A DNA stretch of 64,000 nt from Aquilaria yunnanensis. Lineage: Eukaryota; Streptophyta; Magnoliopsida; Malvales; Thymelaeaceae. The position numbers were made by a program, and so were the translations under genes. Below the pieces are notes generated by a model that worked only from the letters and a program-made list of their open reading frames with translations, searched no databases and had not been told where the DNA came from. The stretch covers positions 33,450,501 through 33,514,500 of the forward strand of contig CM077593.1 of assembly GCA_039654915.1 (NCBI GenBank), given 5' to 3'. Every line of letters begins with the position of its first letter. The stretch's first letter is position 1. Of this stretch, positions 32,237-44,342 are shown one piece after another.

Positions 32237-34297
32237 TTAAGCGTAGAATTTCTTCAGGGCGTCTGAGTGCCAAGTGTTTTTCAATTCTACGCCTTCGGTG
32301 TCGCCAAGTTTGTACACGCCTTTTCGTACTTCGGCAAGAACCAGATAAGGTCCTTCCCAGTTCGCGCGAAGTACCCCGTGGGATGGCTTTCGGGGTGCAA
32401 AGTCAGCCTTTCGGAGAACGAGGTCCCCTTTCTTGATTTCTTTTGGCCTGGCTCGCAAATTTATAGCCGCGGCCACTCTTTGCTAGAAAGCTTTTCTTCT
32501 CAGCTCAGCTATTTCTCTGTGTTCGCCGGCGAGGTCGAGCTTCGTTCTTAGGCCGAGGTCGTTTCCACCTTCATCAAATACTTGCACCCGTACTGATGGT
32601 CTAACTATCTCGATAGGGATGATGGCCTCTGTTCCGAAGACAAGTGAGAAAGGAGTCTCCCCTGTGGCTCTTCGGGGCGTCGTTCAGTAACTCCATAATA
32701 CGCTTTGGAGTTCTCCTGGCCATTTCCCTTTTGCTTCCCCCAGTCTCTTTTTCAAGCCATCTTTTATGGTCCTGTTAGATACTTCCACCTGCCCGTTGCT
32801 TTGGGGGTGAGCTACTGGGGCGAAGTGCATCTTTATTTCGAGGTCGCTGATAAATTCCTGGAATCCTTTGTCTATGAATTGGGATCCATTATCAGCCACT
32901 AGTACCCTCGGTATGCCGAATCTGTATACGATGTTCTTCCATACAAATTTCTGCACTTCTTTCGCCGAGATAGTTGCTAGCGGTTCTGCCTCGACCCATT
33001 TGGAGAAATAGTCTACTGCTACCACGTAGAATTTCACGCCTCCGGGCGTTGAGGGGAGTGGCGCAATAAGGTCTATACCCCAGACTGCGAAGGGCCAGGG
33101 ATAGTCAGCCGAAGTTACCATTTCCGAGGGTGCCCTCTGGATATTCGTGTGTCTCTGGCAACTACCGCATTTCCGGACGAACTGCCTTGCGTCCTTTCTT
33201 AGGGTAGGCCAGAAGTATCCCTGGCGAAGTATCACTGCCGCCAGGGCATCGGTTCCTATGTGTGAACCATACATGCCTTCATGGACTTCTTCAAGGATCA
33301 TTTCAGTATCCTCTTCGTTCACACATCTTTGCAGTGGATTCGCGTATCCCTGTCGGTATAGTTCTTCACCGATCAGGAAGAAACGGCCGGAGTGCCTTCG
33401 CAGCTTTGCAGCGTCACCGGGGTCTTCGGGGAGCACATTTTCCGCGAGGTACCTTTTTATTGGATCCCTCCATCCTTTTCCCGAGGTCGCTATGCTCAGC
33501 ACTGAGATGCTCGGACGGTCTAGCACCTCGGTGTAGGTCTTTGACTTCGCCAAGCAATCTGCCTCGGTGTTTTTCCGCCGAGGTACGTTTTCGATCCGTA
33601 CGGCGTCAAACTCTTGAATGAGTTTTGCTACCAGCTCGTGGTATTTTTCCAAGGTTGGGTCCTTCGCCCCATAGTCTCCTGCCGTCTGCCGAACTACTAG
33701 CTGGGAATCGCTGTGAGCCTTTAAGTTTCTTACACCAATTTTTCTGGCCAGTCGTAATCCCGCTATGAGGGCCTCGTACTCAGCCACATTGTTGGTGACG
33801 TTGAAGCTGAACTTGATAGCCTTCATTACTTCCAGGCCTTCGGGGCCTCTGATAATTACCCCAGCTCCCTGGTGTTCGGACCCCGAGGCTCCGTCAACAT
33901 GTAAGGTCCATTCTGGCTCACCTTCGTTCAGATCCGGATGGCTCTCCTCAGTGGTGGGTATTTCGGCAATGAATTCTGCCAGTGCTTGAGCTTTTATGGC
34001 CTTCCGAGATTTATAGGTGATATCGTATTCGCCAAGCTCTATACACCACTTGGAGAGCCTTCCCGAATGATCCACTTTCCTCATAACGTCCCGTAGTGGT
34101 AGGCTACTTCGGACGATGATGGGGTGAGCCTGAAAGTATGGTCGCAGCCTTCTCCCTGCAAGCACCAAGGCGTATATAGCTTTTTGCAGCAGAGGGTACC
34201 TAACTTCGGCGCCATGCAGGGATTTGCTTACATAGTAGACCGGCCATTGTTTTGGCCCTTCTTCTTTCACGAGGACCGAGCTCACAGCTTTTTCCAT
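32237..34297 (-). pseudogene. TAT-2 RNase H and integrase
   Basis: Minus strand. RNase H shows LHVDGASGSEHQG, VAEYEALIAGL, HSDSQLVVRQT and TEADCLAK, so all four acidic positions are present. Integrase shows a zinc-binding region ending KCGSCQRH, then WGIDLIAPLP, VLVADNGSQF and SNGQVEVSNRTIK, so the DDE triad is intact, and a C-terminal GPY-type segment (LRANWEGPYLV). A TGA at 32684-32686 (CGA in TAT-1) cuts the frame before the C-terminal segment. At its upstream end the frame begins just after the polymerase deletion, so it cannot be read as one pol protein. Confidence 0.87.
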
Positions 34298-34452
34298 GAC
34301 GGCAAGGTATAATACGAGGGGCTCTCCCTCGCGAGGTTGTCGCAGAGTCGGCAGGCTGGCTAGGTATATTTTGAGTTCTTCCCAGGCTTTTTGACAGTCT
34401 TGATCCCAAGGATGATCATCCCTTCCGAGGTTGCCTTCCTTTTTTTGCTGCC

Positions 34453-36243
34453 TTAGTGAGGATTTTGAAGAAAGGCCTTGCTCATCAACCTTTGGTAGGT
34501 GGCTCCTGCATTTTTAAGCCCGAAGGGCATCCTGACGTAGCAGTATGTTCCTCCCTCGGTGATGAAGGCGGTTTTTTCTTCATCTTCGGGGTCCATCCTT
34601 ATTTGATGGTAGCCGCTGAAGGCGTCTAGGAAACTTAGGAGCCCGTATTCGGCAGTTGAGTCTACCAGTTGGTCTATTGGCGGAAGAGGGTATGAGTCTT
34701 TCGGGCAAGCATCGTTCAAGTTTCTGAAATCGAAGCACATCCGGAGTTTGCTGCTGCCTTCTTTTGTGGCAATGACCACGTTGCTTAACCATTCGGGGTA
34801 TTTGACTTCCCTGATGACTTCAGCGTCTAACAGGCGCTGGACTTCAGTTTTCACAAAGTTGCTCTTATGGGCTAAGGTGCTTCGCTTCTTTTGCCGAACA
34901 GGCTTTACTTCTGGGCTTACTTTGAGGCTATACTGTATTATGCCAGGGTGCACACCTGGCATGTCTTTCGGCGAGTAGGCAAAGAGATATTTATTTCCCA
35001 GTAGAAAAGATACAAGGTTTTTCTTGTCACCTTCGGGCAAGCTCTTCCCTATTCGGGTAGATTGTCTTGGGACAAGTTCCACTGTTTCCGTTTCCGCTCT
35101 CGGTGGTTCTCCTTCTTTGCCCTTCTCTGGTGCCTTTGCCTCCATTGTTTGTGCGAGGTTATTTGCCGGAGCTTTTCGCGCTTTCACAAACACCTTCCTT
35201 ACCTCGGCTTGATCTATGAAGACCTCTGCATCCCCATCCTTGGTGGCGAATGTGACAGTCAAGTACTTCACATTAGGGCGATTGTGCAGGTTTCCCTGTG
35301 TCTGCCTTCCAAGGATGGCGTTGTATGAAGAAGGAACGTCCATGACGATAAATCTCACCATTGTGGAGGAGTACAACTCAGCTGTTTCATCAACCGAAGT
35401 TCCTTTCATCATCAGGGGGAGATCAATCCATCCGAGGACAGGTAGTTCGGACGGTCCAACCCTGAAGGTGGGCGAGGTGACAGGCTTGAGCTCGCTGCTG
35501 GAGATGTCCAAATTCGGCAATAAATGCGAGAATAGGACGTCAGTATTTGATCCATCGTCAAGCAACACTCTTTTGACGTCCCAGTTCCCTATCCTTGCCA
35601 TGATTAGCAGCGGATCGTCATGGGGGAAGATGATGGTGGATCCATCCTTGCGAGCTAGTTTCTTTGCCGGACTCTGATATTTCATGACTGCAATTTCTCT
35701 GGCCTTCCGCTTTCTTTCCGAGGATGGGAGCCCCGTAGTGATGGTTTGTATCACCCTTGCAGGAGGAGGAGGGCACTTTTTCGGGCTTCTATTCCTCCAT
35801 CTGTCGGAGTTGTAGTCCTCGTCTTCGGCCCTTTCTTCCTCATCTTTTCTTCCTTTTGGGGAAGGCATCCGCAGATATTTCCGAAGTTGGCCGAGTTTTA
35901 TCAGCGACTCAATGTACTTTTTCAGTTGGAAGCAGTCTTCGGTGTCATGGCCGTGGTCGCAGTGAAACTGGCAGAACTTCTTGATGTTTTTCTTGTTATC
36001 AGAGGTCATGGCCCTTGGCCGCCGAATCTGCGTCCCCTGCCTTTCCAGCGCCATAAGGATGTTCGTCCGTGTAGTGCTCAGGGGTGTGAAGCTTTGCAAT
36101 TTGCTTCCCCGCATCCTCCGAGGTCGGCCTACCTGTTCAGTTGGATGCCGGGCTTGCTGATTGGACCCTTCGGCGTGGTTGTGATCGGACTTCGGCCCAG
36201 CCATTCTCAGCTCCTCGGCAGTCATGTGCTGTTCGGCCCTTCA
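34453..36243 (-). pseudogene. TAT-2 gag tail, protease and truncated reverse transcriptase
   Basis: One open minus-strand frame of 590 codons runs from after the gag stop to inside reverse transcriptase. It contains the CQFHCDHGHDTEDC knuckle, the protease motif LLDDGSNTDVLF, a linker with LGRQTQGNLHNRP, and the first half of the polymerase (LRMCFDFRNLNDACPKD, LSFLDAFSGYHQIRM, YVRMPFGLKNAGATYQRL). It stops at about 34455. Compared with TAT-1, about 350 bases are gone there, including the YVDD catalytic motif. This copy cannot reverse-transcribe with its own enzyme. Confidence 0.88.
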
Positions 36244-37197
36244 GTAAAATTCTCCGAGGGTGTCCGGGGCATCCTTTGAGAACTCATAGAATAGCTGTGA
36301 GTCTCGCCGAAGGCCCCGTGTCATGGCGAGGATGCGTATTTCAGGCCGGAAGTCCGGGACGCTTAGAGCTTCTCTGTTGAATCTTTCGACATAGTCTCGG
36401 ATGGTTTCTCCGTTTCTCTGCTCTATGTCGAACATTTGAACAGGCATCTTCGCCGTTGGCCGGCTTCCAATAAATTGTTGGGCGAAGGCCGTAGACAACT
36501 CCTGGAACTCAGTGATGGCTCCTGGGGGCAATGAGTTGTACCACGCAGTTGCTGGTCCCGTGAGGGTGACCTCGAAGCATTTACACATGGTAGCGTCATC
36601 ACCACCATGCATTATCATGCTGCGTCTGTACTTGGTCAGATGGGCCTGCGGATCAGTGCGGCCATCATAAATCTCCAGCTGAGGTACCTTGAAGTCGTTT
36701 GGTATGGCTGCCTCGGCCACGACCCGGGTGAATGGGGACCCATCTTCGCAGAAGGGTCCCGTCAGCCTGTCCCAGACGGGTTTGCGAGCTACCTGCTTTT
36801 CCACCCTGTCTAGCCGTGCTAGTATCCTTTCCATGAGAACTGTGGCGTTAGGCTCTTTTTCTGGGAAGGGAGATCGTCGGCGCCTCTTCGGGTAGCGAGT
36901 TTGGCGCTGAGGGGACAGGGACCTCGCCTCTGGCGACGAACTCCTTCGCTGTGAGACTTTCGGTCGCTTGGACCCAGTTTGTCCAACAGGCCGTTTCCCG
37001 AGGGGTATATTCTCCGTAGACGACTCTTCGCGCGGGTCTCCGCTTCCCGAACTGCGATGAGTCGACCTCGGGCTTTTCTCTCGAGGGCGTGCAGGTGAGG
37101 GAGGTCTTTGGGCCTGTGCCTGCTGTGACCACCTTCGGTTGATCTGCTGTGTCATTTCGGCCACGACCGAACGCTGAAACTCCCTCATAAAGCTCAT
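36241..37197 (-). pseudogene. TAT-2 gag, N-terminal part
   Basis: Minus strand; start placed at 37197 (MSFMREF), homologous to the TAT-1 start. An Arg/Ser/Pro-rich segment (RRSSSPEARSLSPQRQ) is followed by the gag domain (PQLEIYDGRTDPQAHLTKYR to RDYVERFNREALSVPDFRP). TGA at 36241-36243 stands where TAT-1 has CGA in EFYRRAEQ. The open frame continues upstream to 37398 through the primer site and LTR edge; that extension is not natural coding sequence. Confidence 0.87.
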
Positions 37198-37347
37198 AGT
37201 GATTACTAGAGGGCGGTCTTCCTCAGGCACAGAAGTCCCTGGGAGTGTTTGCTTAGCAGCCGGTTGTGTCTCAGGCGCGGACGGAGACCTCGGGAGTCCC
37301 TTGTCCTTAGAACGCCGAGTTTCAACGACGGCGATCTCAGAGCGGGT

Positions 37348-37364
37348 TCCCACAGACGGCGCCA
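37348..37364 (-). other. TAT-2 primer binding site
   Basis: The minus strand reads TGGCGCCGTCTGTGGGA two bases inside the 5' LTR, identical to TAT-1. Confidence 0.8.
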
Positions 37365-37366
37365 AA

Positions 37367-38226
37367 TGATGCCCGGGGGCTTCATTGTTGGTAGTCATGG
37401 TGACTGATGGAGTGACTCCAGGAGAGGAAGAACGCCTGGTGGCTGGTTTGCCTAAGGGAGAGTGCCTGAGATGTTCAGAAAAAGTGGGTTAGGAGGTCCC
37501 CGGGGTGTTTTTCCGGGTAGGAGCCTCCGACGCCCAAGTTAGTGGTGCTGAGACAAGGCAGAGGAAATAGCACTGAGGGGTTCAGTGAACTCGCCTAGTC
37601 GTGTTTTCTCAGAGTGAGGGGTCAGGATATTTGCCAGCCGTTTTCAAGGGTGTTTTCCCCTGATATTTATAGAGGTGTCCAGCCCGTTCAGATTGTGACA
37701 CGTGTTCGGTCGGATGTTCTCTAAAGGTCTGGGCGTAGAGGACAAGTAGCTGGTGGCAGGCTTCCTTGAGCCTTGAGCCGAGACGGGCCATGATGTGACT
37801 TTGATAGCGTCGGCGTGTCAGAGCGCCGTTTGAGGCAGCTTGTGACGTCTGTGGGCGACATGTCAGAGGCTTCCTTAAATGCTCCTGCCGTACTCCCGAG
37901 GTCCCTGGGTGAGGTCGTCCTGTAGTACGGACTGTGCCACTTCGGGAAACCTGCCCCTAGTTCGGGGGTTCCCCGATTCAGGGAGTTCCGCCTTCGGGAA
38001 GATCATGTTCGGCCCGCCCTAGCTGGTGCCACTTTTCCGAAGGCGGCCTGTTTACTTTCTTCGGGGGGCTAATAGTATCCTCAGGTTTCCTGGCGTGCCG
38101 AGCTCGGGCTCTTCGGCTTTTCTCCGAGGTGTGTAATCCCACCTTTTTCCGGGTAGTGCCAGATCTCCTGGCCATTCTTGTGGCAGGGAGTTCGGCCAGG
38201 TGGAGGCGATAGTCCTTCGGCTATCA
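37367..38226 (-). repeat. TAT-2 5' LTR
   Basis: An 860-bp LTR and promoter for gag-pol. The minus strand has TATAAAT at about 37665-37671. The following GTTAT is the target duplication. Confidence 0.93.
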
Positions 38227-39943
38227 GTTATGTTTGTGGTAGTTTGTTGTGGCCTTCGCAACATGTTTTATGGATATGTGAAGTTGAAAGGCTATCCAAG
38301 CATGTTTGGTATGCTTCGGAAGTCTTCCAAAGTGCATGCAGCAAAACTGGGCATTTTTTGGGCACAAAATAGTTGGGGACGAGTCGCCAAGCATTTCGTG
38401 AAAATTCCAGAGAGTTTTGTACTGTGGCAACATGTCACCGCGACAACTTTGACACCCGATACTATTTTCAGCATAACTTTTCACTCGGGTATCTGATTAA
38501 GGTAATTCTAGTTTCCACGCGAAGCTAAGAGGGAAAACTATTATCTCCATGCCTTCACCAAGCTTGGAATTGCCCAAGTTTAGATTTATTTTATCTTAAA
38601 GTGAAGGCATGTTTGGCTACAATAAAGTATCATTAGTCGGCTGTAGGGTTTAGTACCATCAAAGGCCTAGTTTGGCATTTGTAATTAAGGCTCCGTTATG
38701 AGAACCTTAGTGCACTTAGGTGGGGTTCCAATGAACATAGTAAATGAGTCCAACCATGATCATCACTACTCCACTAGTGTGAACCAAGTAATGATGGATA
38801 GGTATATGCCTTGAGTGAAGGTTTAGTACACTTGTGGCCTAGGCAAGATTACTTAAAACACAAGTGAGAACCTAGTACACTCTTGGTAAGGGTTTAAGTT
38901 GAAAGCTTAGTACACAAATGACCTAAGCAAGTCTAAGGACTTGAGGCATTAAGTAGAGGCTTAGTACAATTAGTGAGTTCCTTGGAACTCAAGTGAGGCG
39001 TATCCACTGTGTTCACCTATACAACATAAGGGAGGTCAAAACTGGTGATGAATTTCACTAATTAGGCTAGTAAGCAATGCATGCTAGTAGACAAGGCTTC
39101 GCCTTATATTTTGAGGATTAGGATGAGGATAAGTCCTAAGGGACCGAAACGTATACGCATAGGTTTAGCCTCAAGCTGTATGAGCTCACAAAAGATTACA
39201 TATGATCATATATGTGTTGTCCTTAGTATCTTTTCTTGCAGGTGAAGACCCTTTATTGAGAATTCTTGAATTCTCACTCCTTAGTTTATGTTGTGCATAT
39301 TCTAATGTTTTTGGGCCCGATAACTGTTAAGGGTTGTCGCGGTAGTCTGTTGTTGTAGGTACTTTGCTTTAAGAATCCTTGTGATTCTAATTTTCATGGT
39401 TACTTGTTGGTTAAGTAAAAGTACTAACTATATTATTTTTCTTGGCCATAGAGGCTAGCAGTACGTGGATAGGCTTTTGAGACTCGCCACTGGGACTTTT
39501 ATACAGGTGGGAGTTAGTGGAACTCACTAAGAGGTTTGTATATATTGTATGCCTAGTTATCTCCTATGTCTATGTTCAGAGCTTTAGACTTTAAGATTGT
39601 TCTTGGGTGAAGAGCATTAGTCTACTTCTTTTGAATGCCCTCACATGGTTTGTATGTGTAGTAATGATAATACAAGTGTTGATTTTATATGCTTTGACTA
39701 TTTGAACTTGATTTCTATGGAAATTGCCTTGGCCAAATGAATGTTTTATGGTTTCTGTGTACTCAAGTCAAAGCTAAATGAGCATGCATCCTACATTTTC
39801 TAAGTTAATCAAATAGTTTCATGAAGTTTTAATTCACACACATATATAACTAGCCAATTACAACCACCGTGAGATCCATTCCCACAGGTTTCTTAGGTAA
39901 GGCCGAGGGCGGCCATGTCATTTATTGTTTTGTTTTAGTTCAT

Positions 39944-40571
39944 GGGGGTGAAAGTTTTGGCCCTCGGGTTGGGTTCAGGACCAAACTTGAAGTTTTTAGG
40001 CCTATTCAAAGCTTTCATTCCATGGCCTGAACCCGAACCTAAACCAACGCTAACCCGAAATGATTCGGGTTATGATCAAGTTGGATTGAATTTGTGGAAT
40101 GGAATGTTGGATTGAATGAGAAAAGTTGGTTCTTAGCCAATTGAATGGTAGGAACGTTGGAATGAGGACTAACAAAATAAGAACCATGAGCGAACAGGGA
40201 AGGAATGAGGGAGGCAAGCTAGTGGCGAGGTGGCAACTTGTAAGAAGGTAATAGCCTGCAGGGCAGAAGTTGGTTTTGTGAGGGGACAAACGAGGGAGAT
40301 GGCAGGGGCTAGGGAGAGACTAAGGGTGAGGTAGAGAAAGGGGTCAGAGACTTCAGCATTAGGCAAATGAGTTGGGCTAATATTGGGATAGGATGCTGAG
40401 TTTGGGGCCCTTTTGAGTCAATTCAGATTGGCCCAAATTAATGTGTTTTTTTACTTCTTAGGAATAGTTTGCTTTCGGATTAGCCCAAAATGCATTTTCC
40501 AGCTATCTAACTCGACCTAAATCCACCATTTTGTGTTAGTTCAGGTTTTAGGCATTTTCTTTCACCTCTAG
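39944..40571. mobile_element. hAT-like MITE
   Basis: Ends are GGGGGTGAAAG on the left and CTTTCACCTCTAG on the right, inverted over about 8 bases. The flanks are TAGTTCAT (39936-39943) and TAGTTCCT (40572-40579), an 8-bp duplication with one mismatch, as expected for hAT. Inside is a 9-bp perfect stem (TAACCCGAA, loop ATGA) at 40051-40072. No transposase is present; the small minus-strand frames at 40050-40366 have no family. Confidence 0.6.
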
Positions 40572-40579
40572 TAGTTCCT

Positions 40580-40965
40580 AACCTATTAGTTGTTCTATTT
40601 TCGTTCTAAATGTATTAAAATTTTTTCTTTTTTATCCAACTAGTTGTGATTCATTAATTGATGTCCTTTATACTAACTATGCAAAATGACCATGATGGAC
40701 AAAAGGCAAGCGTACCTATCATTCTGTAGTATAAAATTGGTGAGTATCAAATGTTGTATTCTTTGGATTATTGTGTGAACTACTACTCTTCATTGTCCTA
40801 TTATCTAGCTAACAATTTTGATTATGAGTTGAAGTTAACCACTAAGTAAAGAAACTAAAACTAATGATGTGAGTAAGTAATTGAAAGCAATAAGATATAA
40901 TGGAGAAGATCAACAATCACCCAAGATATGCTTAGGTCTAAATCCACCTAAAATTTCCTTATATT
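40580..40965. other. Spacer, possible edge of an old minus-strand LTR element
   Basis: There is no gene. The phrase GGCAAGCGTACCTATCATTC resembles, on the minus strand, the 3' part of Athila-type LTRs, but I cannot set a boundary. Confidence 0.3.
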
Positions 40966-42021
40966 TGTTGGGTTTCGGGAGCCAAACAAGCGCGGCGGAA
41001 TTTAACCAAAACCCTCCAGGATCAAAGTGAAACGGGGTAAACCGGGTGTTCGAAAATTTTCATACCTAATTCTCGGTTGAGATCTCTCATCCAACTGGAG
41101 AGTCGAATCACAAAACCTGAACAGTTGACATGTTCAAGCTCTCTATGGTATCCACACGAGCCTCTCGGGATCACCACGCTTCCACCACGTCCCGGCAGAT
41201 GCGTTTCTCTTACGCTCACAGTGCTAGCTTGCGTCCTTCAAGGAATTGCAAGAGAAGAGTGCGGCTGTCCTTTTGGGAGGCTAGGGCAAGAAGCACGAAT
41301 TTCACACTAAAAGTTGTATTTATAGTGAGATTCAACTTCTAGGCCTAATGGGTTTTAAAGCCCTAATCCAATTAGGCTTCAATTTTGGGCTTAATAATGG
41401 CTCAACTTTTGGGCCCATTATTAATTCAAAATTATTGTGAAACCATAACCCAAATAATTAGCCATGCACTCTAATGATCCAAATAGCTCTATGTGTGCGA
41501 CCCAATAGGCACTTACCACGTTGGCAATGATCATAAATCACATTTATGATCATAAGCAATGAGTGGTGTCTAGCAACACATCATTGCTACACAAGTGACA
41601 AGATTGTCAGTGATTCAACTAAACATTTATGATCATTACCGATATATGCCATTGTCCCTTTGTCCAAGATATCATGACTAAGCACGAGACATGGAATGTG
41701 TCACTCTCGTATAGCCCAATCTTTGGTTTCTTGATTACCGAGTAGACCAACTTAAACTGATGACATTGATATCGTATATCAACTCATTCGAGCATGGCCA
41801 TGCATTTTTCTAAGTCTCACTCTATCAAGGGGCCTGAAGATATCACTTCCGTTATATAGGAGGGACAAATCCCATCTTGATCATACAAATACCTCCGCAT
41901 GATATGTGACATACTCAATGACCTCCTTCAAGTTCACTTAGTTACGAGCAACAAAGGAAAGTATCAAAGTATGTGACATACATGTAGGGAACCTTGATGA
42001 CCTTAGGTCAAAGGACTATAT
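40966..42021 (-). mobile_element. Truncated copia-type LTR
   Basis: It opens TGTTGGGTTTCGGGAGC and follows 3401-4450 closely for about 1 kb, then departs at GGACTATAT near 42021. The remaining 400 bases (the U3 start on the minus strand) are missing. No target duplication is visible. Confidence 0.7.
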
Positions 42022-44342
42022 CTCATCCAAGTAATGATCAACTCAAACATACAATTTCTCATTCAATATGCTCAAAATCAGAAGATAAATCAATAGGTTA
42101 GCAATTACCAATGTAACAACAATAAAGCACACATAGACAAATCACAAAAGTACTATATCTCATTAAGGTAAATAAGTCATGAGCACAAGCTCGGCCTAGG
42201 GTTCATCAAATATAATCCTAAAGAGAATTTAGTTCATGACTGAGTAAAAGAAACACAAAAAAAAAAAAAAGATGAAGTAAAATGAAGTTAAAAAATCCAT
42301 CTTTGAAGTCCCTAAGAAATCTCCATTTGATGTGCCTAAATTGATTTTGATTTCACAAAAGTATCTTCGCCTAATTTATTTCCAAGCTAGAAACTCAAAA
42401 CTCCAAAAAAGAACTTCATCCAATTATGCAAAACTTGTAACTAAATAAGTGTTGTTTGGGTTATAAGGCATAAACATGGCCATGTATCGCTACTAAGCTT
42501 GAAAATATCCTAACAGAATAAGTAAATGACCATGAACACGTCTTAGGATATTGGAGTATAGGTAACATGAGCATGTATCGTGTCACACAACTGTGTATCC
42601 TTGCTTAGCTTGTAAGCAACCTACAGGTTGGTAGCAATGAGCGTGTAAGTAGCAAAACATGGGCCTGCTATAGCGGAACATGTGCGTGTTGATGACACGG
42701 GCATGTAAACATCAAACAGGCTGTGTCCTTCAAAATTTCTACCATCCTTTAAGTCCAATAGGGTACATGCCCATGACCCTGAGCATGTTTTCACATTTAG
42801 CCCCAAACTTGTCAAATTTTCTTCCTATCTTGCACATTGAGCCAAATGTGATCTGCAATCAAAACATGTAGAAATTAAGTGCCAAATTTGATCGTAAACA
42901 CTTGAAAAACAAGAAAGTATGAAGGAAACAATAATAAAAAATAAACAGTTATAAGTATATTAAATTCCTCCATACTTGAACCTTTACTTGCCCTCAAACA
43001 AAGCTTCAACCTTAAGTTGAAAACTTTAAAACCTACTCTTGAGCGTTAAGTTACAAATTGATAGACTTTTACTCTAGGGTCATTTAATAACTTAATCAGA
43101 AAAATCAGGCATGAATTTTAGTCGATCAATCTAGTGCATTACCAAATCAAAATAAATTCAAATAAGCAATCCCTTCATAACTTGGAGATGATGGTCTTTA
43201 ATAACTTAGCTAGCATCAAATCAATGTGCAAAGTATAGGTGGCAAACCAAGCTAGATTAGAGTTTAATATGCATATCTACTAATAATACCATAATCCCAT
43301 GGATAAGTTATGATCAATTGAGATTTTTTTTTTGTTTTGAATTTTCCTCTCATGTCACCATTTAGCAAGTGTACCAACATGAGCTCTGTCTATACCCAGG
43401 CTACTAACTTAGTACAATTCAAGGGCAATTTTCATACTCATAACCTAAGTATCTTTTTTCAAGTGGTGATTAATTATTACCTTAGGAGAAAAAAACCATC
43501 TACTTAGGTGCTTAGGATTAGTGGAGTAGTAACTTATTTGTTAAAAAAATATCATTTTTCACAACTTTTCCACAATCGAAGACAACTTACCCATCAACCA
43601 AACAATCCACAAAATCTAGCAAATTGAACTTCCTAGTCTAGCTTGTTTTGCACCTATATAGTAAGCACAAAAATCCGATAAAAACCAGTTTCTCAAACCG
43701 TCATAAATCTAGCTTATTTTAGGATCCCAAAGTAGGTTAAATGCTCAGTTAACTTCATATAGAATAACCTATAGTTCCTAACTAAATAACCAAATTAAGC
43801 AACAAAGAACCCCAAAGCATCCAACTAAATCATGCAATCTAACTCAAATACTAAAAAAAAAAATGGCTCAAAAAGTCAATTGATAAGTCAACTAAGCTGC
43901 CTTTTCCCCCCACACTTAGATGTGCATTGCCCTCAATATACAAGTATACAATGAAAAGCATGAAGAAATAAAGAGAGAGGAATTAAATATATGACACCAC
44001 CCTAACTAAATTTGTTGATTGCCATAGGAAATTATAGTTCCATTCATTTCAGAGAAGTATACATTATAGGTCCATGAGAGAAGGATCTGGAAACAAAAGA
44101 ATCAATTAAACTAATAGTCAGAGAAAAATGAAATATACATAAAGGAAAGAAATAAAAGTACAACTAAAAATAGGAAACAATATTCAACAGAAATCTGGAA
44201 TGGAACAAAAAAAAGAAACAAACAAAAATCAAGTCTCGGTTGCCTTAGATGTAGTGAAGGACATGTTATCAACGGCCAGTGGATCCTGAGTAACTATCTA
44301 TACAGGTGGTGGTAGTGTTAAAAAGTCCTGGTCCATGCAAAT
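42022..44342. other. Worn LTR-element remnant, no intact gene
   Basis: No frame exceeds about 65 codons. Words such as CCCCCCACACTTAG and GCATTGCCCTCAAT are the reverse complement of the TTGAGG-CAATG...TGTGGGGG block seen near the 3' end of Athila-type elements. Hence a minus-strand, heavily mutated Athila-like remnant is likely. Boundaries cannot be given. I see no other feature. Confidence 0.4.

Larger units (their letters stand above)
27682..38226 (-). mobile_element. TAT-2: Ty3/Gypsy Tat-type element
   Basis: A 10.5-kb two-LTR element on the minus strand inside the family A LTR. LTRs are 37367-38226 (5') and 27682-28524 (3'), with TGAT...ATCA ends and a perfect GTTAT duplication (27677-27681 and 38227-38231). 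The internal plan equals TAT-1: gag-pol on the minus strand and a spliced antisense gene on the plus strand. The LTRs are only partly related to those of TAT-1, so these are two subfamilies. The two LTRs of this copy look nearly identical by eye apart from a 17-bp indel, so it seems the younger insertion. It is nonetheless defective: a stop in gag, a deletion of the polymerase active site and a stop in integrase. Confidence 0.93.
26768..39920 (+). mobile_element. Solo LTR, family A, right copy, split by TAT-2
   Basis: This copy starts TGGGCTTTCATAG at 26768 and ends GCCATGTCA at 39920, flanked by a perfect TTTAT duplication (26763-26767 and 39921-39925). Removing TAT-2 leaves about 2.6 kb without coding sequence. 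It is the plus-strand counterpart of 1923-5738. The TG...CA ends and duplication identify a solo LTR, produced by recombination between the two LTRs of a former full element. The lineage of that element is not shown by the sequence. Confidence 0.75.
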
